From positions 2,198,501 through 2,262,500 of the forward strand of contig NZ_CP141184.1 in assembly GCF_035609205.1 (NCBI RefSeq): a stretch of DNA of 64,000 nucleotides, read 5' to 3'. The position numbers were made by a program, and so were the translations under genes. Source of the stretch: Hymenobacter sp. GOD-10R. Its GTDB lineage: Bacteria > Bacteroidota > Bacteroidia > Cytophagales > Hymenobacteraceae. Of the stretch, positions 59,228 through 64,000 are shown piece after piece. Each line of letters starts with the position of its first letter. Within the stretch, counting starts at the first letter, position 1. Under the pieces are notes generated by a model. The model was not told the origin of the DNA. It saw nothing but the letters and a program-made list of their open reading frames with translations, and did not search any database.

Positions 59228-60691
59228 ATGAAAACCTGGCTACTAGTGTTGTTACTAGTAAGTGCCCGTAGCTGGGCTGTCGCTCAAGCTACGGTGACCA
59301 CCGCTTATGATTCAGCGGCACGCTACTCAGTGACCCAAATGCGCGCTGACCTAGCCTATGTGCGTCGAGCGCTGGAAGAAGTGCATCCGGCCCTTTACTG
59401 GTACACTTCACAGGATACGCTTAACCGGGCTTTTTCTCGTGCGGAAGCGGCGCTCACGCGCCCGTTGAGCGAGCCGGAGTTTTGGCGTCAGTTGCAAGCC
59501 TTGGTGGTGCAAGTGCATTGTGGCCACACGCGGATACGGCACTCGGCTGCCTACCAAGCGTGGTTTCGGCGGCAGCCTCATTCGTACCTACCTTTCTTGG
59601 TGGTCGTTCGGCAAAACAGGCTGTTCATTACGGATAATCAGAGCGCTACGCCGGATTTGCGCCCTGGCACCGAGGTGCTCGCCATTGACGGACACCCCAC
59701 GGCCGAGCTGCTGCCGCGCCTACGCTCTCTTATTGCCGCCGACGGCTACGGAACACAGTTCCAGAACCAAGAGTTGGCCGCAGGCTTTTTCGACGAGTAT
59801 TACTGGAATTTCTATCCCAGCCGCTCCGTGTACCCGCTGCTGGTAGCCGACAGCACCGGCCAGCCGCAACAGCTAACCCCGCAGCCCCGCCCGGCTACCC
59901 CGCGTCCGGCATCGGCGCCGCTTACGCCCGACCAGCAACGAACCCGCAAGCTGGAGCGGCTGCGCTCGGTCAGTTACCTCGGACAGCTGCCGGGCACAGC
60001 CGTGCTACGTATCCGCGAGTTCAGCTACGACGAGCTGGAAGACTACCGAACCTTTCATGCGCAGACGTTTGCCGAGTTGAAGCAGCGCCAGGTCAAGCGG
60101 TTAGTGCTGGACTTGCGCGGTAACGGAGGTGGTAACCTGAACCTAGCCAACGACCTGCTGAAGTATCTACTTAAGCGGGACTTTTACCTAAGCAAGAGCG
60201 GGCGGGGCCGCGTGTTTCTGCCCTCCTTCATGCAGCCCGACTCGACCCAGGCTGCCTATTTCGATACCACCAGTGTGCGGCGTCTACCAGGCGGCGGGTT
60301 TGCGAAAGTCAGTAGCAGCCTGGGCCAGCAGCATCCGTACCGGGGAAGCTATTTTCGGGGGCAAGTGGTGGTGCTAGTTGATGGTGGTACCTTTTCGGCC
60401 GCGTCCCAGCTAGCCGCTAGTTTACGGGCGCAACGGCGGGTGGTCGTCATCGGTCAAGAAACTGGGGGCGGCGAGGCCGGGTGCAATGGGGGTACTCTCT
60501 CCGAGTTGGAACTACCCAACACCCACCTAGTTCTGCAACTACCGCACTTCCAAATGCTATCGGCTTGCCCTCGCCCGCACCTAGGTCGTGGCGTGCAGCC
60601 CGACGTGGAAGTACTACCTACGCCTCAGCAGGTGGCCGTTCACGCCGACCCCATCTTGGAGCAGCTGCCGTTGTTGTTACAAAGGCACTAG
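59228..60691 (+). CDS. S41-family (C-terminal processing-like) peptidase
   Basis: A 487-residue exported protein with signal peptide (MKTWLLVLLLVSARSWAVAQ). An N-terminal helical region and a PDZ-like segment (LRPGTEVLAIDGHPTAELLPRL) lead to the tail-specific protease domain: VKRLVLDLRGNGGGNLNLANDLL, then VLVDGGTFSAASQLAASLRAQ, where the serine in GGTFSAAS fits the nucleophile. The distal lysine is replaced by Glu/Gly-rich QETGGGEAG, so it is tricorn-like (Ser/His/Glu) or weakly active. A Pro/Ala linker sits near residues 225-245. Confidence 0.85.
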   Translation: MKTWLLVLLLVSARSWAVAQATVTTAYDSAARYSVTQMRADLAYVRRALEEVHPALYWYTSQDTLNRAFSRAEAALTRPLSEPEFWRQLQALVVQVHCGHTRIRHSAAYQAWFRRQPHSYLPFLVVVRQNRLFITDNQSATPDLRPGTEVLAIDGHPTAELLPRLRSLIAADGYGTQFQNQELAAGFFDEYYWNFYPSRSVYPLLVADSTGQPQQLTPQPRPATPRPASAPLTPDQQRTRKLERLRSVSYLGQLPGTAVLRIREFSYDELEDYRTFHAQTFAELKQRQVKRLVLDLRGNGGGNLNLANDLLKYLLKRDFYLSKSGRGRVFLPSFMQPDSTQAAYFDTTSVRRLPGGGFAKVSSSLGQQHPYRGSYFRGQVVVLVDGGTFSAASQLAASLRAQRRVVVIGQETGGGEAGCNGGTLSELELPNTHLVLQLPHFQMLSACPRPHLGRGVQPDVEVLPTPQQVAVHADPILEQLPLLLQRH

Positions 60692-60991
60692 CATGCGCGT
60701 AGTTGAAGCTAGGCCCATGGCCTTCGACTTAGTAAGAAACACGCGGTAGGGGTGCGAGCCGATTTGCTCGATTATTTTGCTGTGACGGTTGCGGAACGCA
60801 GGGTCAGATGCTCCGTTATCTTGCAGCCCAATTAGCTAACTCTCTTCTTTTCCCTAATCCTCCGAAAAGAAGAGAGTTAGTTTTGGATTCAGGTAGGCTA
60901 CCAGCGCTAGCTTTAAATGAAATAGAAGCTAGCTTTGAAGCTAGGCCGCTTGGCTAGGAAGCAAGGCACGTCGAACACAACTAGAACCCCC
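60692..60991. other. Intergenic region with a strong hairpin
   Basis: Holds the 17-bp hairpin at 60836-60880 (separate entry). The last 100 bases are rich in GCTAGC motifs. A TTG at 60935 is an alternative start for the next gene. No other feature seen. Confidence 0.45.
60836..60880. terminator. 17-bp hairpin terminator
   Basis: CTAACTCTCTTCTTTTC (60836-60852) pairs perfectly with GAAAAGAAGAGAGTTAG (60864-60880) and is followed by TTTT. Probably ends the S41 peptidase transcript. Confidence 0.82.
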
Positions 60992-62014
60992 ATGTGGAAG
61001 CGCGCTGCTGCTTTGAACCGCTTTATGGTGTCGTTGGTGCTGGCCTTGGCCAGCCTTACCATCGGGGTCATTGGCTTCATCCTGATTGAGCACTATAGCC
61101 TGCTCGACGCCTTCTACATGACCATCACCACCATTTCGACGGTGGGATACGGGGAGCTGCATCCATTTTCGCCGGCGGGGCGGCTGTTCGTTTCGGTTTA
61201 TATCTTCTTTAACCTGCTTTTTGTTGCCTACTTAATATCCCAACTCACCACGTATATCTTCAACGGGGAGCTGAGCACGCTGTTTAATATGTACCGGACC
61301 GACCAGGAAATCAAAGGGTTTACGAATCACGTCATTGTGTGTGGCTTCGGGCGCAATGGCAGCAAGGCCTGCGCCGAACTCCTGGCCAATGGTGCGCAAG
61401 TAGTCGTGGTAGAGCAAGACCAGGAGCTGCTGCGGGCAGCCACCGAAAGCGGCCTAGGACCTATTGCGGCTATTCTCGGCGATGCTACTGCCGACGAAAC
61501 GTTGTTACAAGCCGGCGTTGAACGCGCTCAGGCGCTCATCTCGGCCCTACCCAAAGATGCCGACAATGTGTTTGTAGCCCTCACAGCCCGTGGCCTCAAT
61601 CCGACGCTCAAGATCATTGCCCGGGCCAGCATCAAAACCAGCGAGAGCAAGTTGCTGCGTGCTGGGGTCGATTCGGTGGTGATGCCGGAGGAAATCGGCG
61701 GCTCGCACATGGCCAACCTGATTATGCGGCCGGAAGTAATCCGCTTCCTAGATATGATGAGCGGCCTAGGTCCTAACAAGTTGCGATTGGAAGAGCTACG
61801 CTACCAGGAGTTTCGCCGCGAGTGGCAAGGCCGCAGTATTCGGGAGCTAGATGTCCGCTCCCGCACCGGCGCCACCATCATTGGCTTGCGTCTGCAAAGC
61901 GGGGAAGTGCTCGTCAGCCCGAGCGCTGATACCCGCCCCGCGCCCGGCGACGTGCTGCTGATTTTGGGCACCGACGAACAGGTGCGCGCCATGTTGCAGC
62001 AGTTTCACGTATAA
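60992..62014 (+). CDS. Potassium channel with RCK (TrkA-N/TrkA-C) domain
   Basis: A 340-residue inner-membrane K+ channel. Two hydrophobic helices flank a pore loop with the filter TTISTVGYGE (residues 46-55). A cytoplasmic RCK domain starts at about residue 108 with the nucleotide-binding motif HVIVCGFGRNGSKAC and an acidic strand end at VVEQD, followed by a TrkA-C domain (about 265-340). The channel should be gated by nucleotide or Ca2+ bound to the RCK ring. The ATG at 60992 is preferred over TTG at 60935. Confidence 0.9.
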   Translation: MWKRAAALNRFMVSLVLALASLTIGVIGFILIEHYSLLDAFYMTITTISTVGYGELHPFSPAGRLFVSVYIFFNLLFVAYLISQLTTYIFNGELSTLFNMYRTDQEIKGFTNHVIVCGFGRNGSKACAELLANGAQVVVVEQDQELLRAATESGLGPIAAILGDATADETLLQAGVERAQALISALPKDADNVFVALTARGLNPTLKIIARASIKTSESKLLRAGVDSVVMPEEIGGSHMANLIMRPEVIRFLDMMSGLGPNKLRLEELRYQEFRREWQGRSIRELDVRSRTGATIIGLRLQSGEVLVSPSADTRPAPGDVLLILGTDEQVRAMLQQFHV

Positions 62015-62027
62015 GACCTAGGAGCCG

Positions 62028-62102
62028 AGTAACGGAGTAACTAAGTAAGTTTGCTACACGATAGTAGACCGTTGCTCCGTTACTCTGTCACTCAGTTACT
62101 CT
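62028..62102. repeat. Short inverted repeat of GAGTAAC type
   Basis: GAGTAACGGAGTAAC (62028-62042) faces GTTACTCTGTCACTCAGTTACTC (62080-62102). The 7-8 base tandem-plus-inverted design is like that at 36524-36610. It ends three bases before the GTG of the glycosyltransferase gene. Confidence 0.6.
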
Positions 62103-62105
62103 TTC

Positions 62106-63320
62106 GTGCATATTCTTCAGCTTTGCTTCCGCGTACCATTTCCGCCAACCGATGGTGGCGCCATTGCCATGTATGACGTTACGGCGGGGTTGGTGCAAGC
62201 GGGTCACCGCGTGACCGTCGTAGCGCCCAATACTCACAAGCACTGGCAAGAAGCAGATGTGCTCGACCACCTAGGTCCCCAGGTGCGCTTAGTGCCGGTG
62301 CCCGTCGATACGCGCCTCTCGCCCTGGAAGGCCCTGAAAAATTTGCTGGTGGGCAAGCTGCCCTACAACGTTGAGCGGTTCGTTAGTCCTGCTCTGGCCG
62401 CCACCTTGACGGACATAGTCCGAACCGAGCAGATCGATGTCGTGCAGATAGAAGGCACGTTTGTAGCCTGGTACCTCGATATTATTAAGCAGGTAAAGCC
62501 CGCTTTGCCAGTGGTGCTGCGGGCGCATAACGTGGAATACACCATCTGGCAGATGCTAGCTGAGCGAGCGTCCAACCCGATGCGGCGCTTTTACTTGCTG
62601 CACCTTGCTAGAGGCGTCAAGCAGTTTGAAGCCGCGTATCTGCCGCGCTTCGATGCTGTTGCGGCCATCACGGAGCCTGATCAGCGCCGGTTGCGCGCAA
62701 TGGGTTGCAAAGAGCCCGTGGTATTTATCCCGGCCGGAGTCAACTTGGAGCGCATTCACCCCAACCTAGCTATTCAGCCCAAACCCAAAACGCTGTTCAT
62801 GATCGGCTCCCTGGATTGGATGCCGAACTTGGAAGGACTCGATTGGTTTCTGACGAACGTGTGGCCTACTGTGCAGGAACGCTTGCCAGACGTGGAGCTG
62901 CATATTGCCGGCAAAAACCCGCCCGAGCGCTTACAGCGTTTGAAAGCCAAAAACGTGTTTATGCATGGCTTTGTCGAGTCGGCTACGGAGTTTATGCAGC
63001 AGTATGAGATGATGCTGGTGCCACTGCTGTCGGGTGGGGGCATGCGAATCAAGATTATTGAGGGCATGGCCATGGGTAAGTGCATCTTGAGCACGGGGCT
63101 AGGCTCCGAAGGCATTCACGCCTCCAACAACGAAGATATTCTCGTGTGCGACGAACCCAGCGAGTGGATCGACCGCATCGAGCGCTACTACCACGGCGAC
63201 ATTGACTACGTGAAGATCGGGCAGACGGCGGCGCAAACCGTCGGCCGGCTATATGACAATCGCCGCGTAGTAGAGCGTTTTCTGGAGCTTTATCACCGCT
63301 TTACGCCCGCTACGGTATGA
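62106..63320 (+). CDS. GT4-family glycosyltransferase
   Basis: A 404-residue GT-B sugar transferase for surface polysaccharide or glycan. N-terminal half begins MHILQLCFRVPFPPTDGGA (start GTG) with the usual donor-side GG loop, and the C-terminal half has LFMIGSLDWMPNLEGLDWFL, IAGKNPPERL, VFMHGFVESATEF and the E-x7-E-like region LVPLLSGGGMRIKIIEGMAMGK with SEGIHA. It overlaps the next glycosyltransferase by 4 bases (ATGA), so both belong to one biosynthetic operon running out of the window. Confidence 0.9.
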   Translation: MHILQLCFRVPFPPTDGGAIAMYDVTAGLVQAGHRVTVVAPNTHKHWQEADVLDHLGPQVRLVPVPVDTRLSPWKALKNLLVGKLPYNVERFVSPALAATLTDIVRTEQIDVVQIEGTFVAWYLDIIKQVKPALPVVLRAHNVEYTIWQMLAERASNPMRRFYLLHLARGVKQFEAAYLPRFDAVAAITEPDQRRLRAMGCKEPVVFIPAGVNLERIHPNLAIQPKPKTLFMIGSLDWMPNLEGLDWFLTNVWPTVQERLPDVELHIAGKNPPERLQRLKAKNVFMHGFVESATEFMQQYEMMLVPLLSGGGMRIKIIEGMAMGKCILSTGLGSEGIHASNNEDILVCDEPSEWIDRIERYYHGDIDYVKIGQTAAQTVGRLYDNRRVVERFLELYHRFTPATV

Positions 63321-64000
63321 TAGAGGTTGTGGCGATAATTGTGCTCTGGGGGAGCTTGTTACTAGTGGCGCACACCTATGCGCTGTTTCCGGTGCTGCTC
63401 GGTAAGCTGGCGAAAGGACGGCAGCCAAACACCAACGTGTTTGCACCAAACGCCCGCGATTTGCCCGCTGTCGATATTCTGCTAGCGGTACACAACGAGG
63501 AGCAAGTGATTGAGGAGAAGATTCGCAGCACCTTTCAAACCACGTACCCGCTCGACCGGCTCACGCTTTATATTGGCTCCGACAACTCTCAGGATCAAAC
63601 CAACTCCTTGGTCGAGCGGCTCACAGCCAAATATCCCGGTGTGCAGTTTCGGCCTTTCTACCAGCGCACCGGCAAGCCGGGCGTAATAGAGGCCCTAGCC
63701 CAAGAAGCCACGGCGCCTGTACTGGTGCTCACCGATGCCAACGTGTTTTTCGCGCCCGACACGATCTATCAGTTGGTCAAGCACTTTCGCAATCCAGTCA
63801 TCGGACAAGTTGGAGGCAACATCATCAATCCGGAACACCGGCAAGAGGGCATTTCGGGGCAGGAAAAAGCTTACTTGGAGCGCGAGAACCTAATTAAGTA
63901 CCAAGAAGGAGTGGTGTGGGGCGCCATGATTGGGGCGTTTGGGGGCTGCTTTGCCGTGCGGCGCAGTGCTTACCACCCCGCTCCAGCCTCTTTCCTGGTT
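63317..64000 (+). CDS. GT2-family glycosyltransferase, cut by the window end
   Basis: The frame starts at ATG 63317 inside the stop of the GT4 gene and stays open to the last base, so 228 codons of the 5' part are seen. A membrane segment (VVAIIVLWGSLLLVAHTYALFPVLLG) precedes a GT-A domain: VDILLAVHNEEQVIEEKI, then YIGSDNSQDQT, and the DAN (D-x-D-like) motif in VLVLTDANVFFAPD, followed by QVGGNIINP and GAFGGCFAVRRSAY. This is the layout of membrane-bound processive-type GT2 enzymes. The C-terminal part and further helices lie outside the window. Confidence 0.85.
   Translation, partial: MIEVVAIIVLWGSLLLVAHTYALFPVLLGKLAKGRQPNTNVFAPNARDLPAVDILLAVHNEEQVIEEKIRSTFQTTYPLDRLTLYIGSDNSQDQTNSLVERLTAKYPGVQFRPFYQRTGKPGVIEALAQEATAPVLVLTDANVFFAPDTIYQLVKHFRNPVIGQVGGNIINPEHRQEGISGQEKAYLERENLIKYQEGVVWGAMIGAFGGCFAVRRSAYHPAPASFLV

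Overview
The window looks like chromosomal DNA from a Hymenobacter-like member of the Bacteroidota. By eye it is GC-rich (not computed). Several genes are preceded by the Bacteroidota promoter -7 motif TAnnTTTG, Shine-Dalgarno sequences are weak, and GTG/TTG starts occur. Protein families typical of the phylum are present: GIN/DUF2807, DUF5694, DUF2490, AsmA-like, S9 and S41 peptidases, and NCS1 permease. No rRNA, canonical tRNA, CRISPR array, phage or insertion sequence was seen. Many intergenic gaps instead hold inverted repeats with arms of roughly 13-40 bp.

Layout. 1-6.7 kb: a frameshifted L,D-transpeptidase, a small unknown gene, msrB, a LysM amidase and a short UvrA paralogue. 7-13 kb: a glycine-repeat, fibre-like protein paired with a HELTH-motif protein, a small methyltransferase, a tandem universal stress protein, an AT-richer orphan ABC ATPase and a K+ channel. 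13-25.5 kb: an NCS1 permease, an RsbQ-like hydrolase overlapping a PAS histidine kinase, a GNAT enzyme, a membrane protein, an AsmA-like giant, an HPD-containing protein, an HDAC-like deacetylase and a DUF5694 protein. 25.5-30.8 kb is the centre of interest (below). 30.8-43.2 kb: a membrane-anchored unknown, a DUF2490 protein, then response regulator, histidine kinase, TolC, RND pump and adaptor, followed by a CocE/NonD hydrolase. 43.3-52.5 kb: fumarylacetoacetase, NifU-C protein, Mrp ATPase, DPP-IV-like S9 peptidase, GIN-domain protein and a second S9 peptidase. 52.8-64 kb: dnaG, a Crp-like regulator, a DUF4267 protein, SDR, AraC regulator, DoxX-like protein, S41 peptidase, K+ channel with RCK domain, and a GT4/GT2 glycosyltransferase pair cut by the window end.

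The most interesting locus is an RNA-surveillance/repair module: a Ro60/Rsr (TROVE-VWA) gene, then a head-to-tail array of six small structured RNAs, then rtcB RNA ligase. Each RNA has closing terminal and inner helices around two conserved strands (GGTGCCGTAG on the 5' side, TTGTTGC-like on the 3' side) and an ACTTCG signature. Four of the six carry a T-arm followed by an acceptor-like helix; three of these also have a D-arm. That is a circularly permuted tRNA mimic of the kind known from bacterial Y RNAs (YrlA). The last two are minimal hairpins without the tRNA module. The Ro60 gene carries an in-frame TAG at codon 219, so it is either a recent nonsense pseudogene, a readthrough case or a sequence error. 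A promoter-terminator pair upstream (25719-25950) suggests another small RNA.

Other functional groupings: an autoregulated-looking two-component/RND efflux operon with repeats inserted between its genes; a NifU/Mrp iron-sulfur pair; a hydrolase-kinase sensory pair resembling RsbQ-RsbP but with a histidine kinase partner; and cell-envelope genes scattered throughout.
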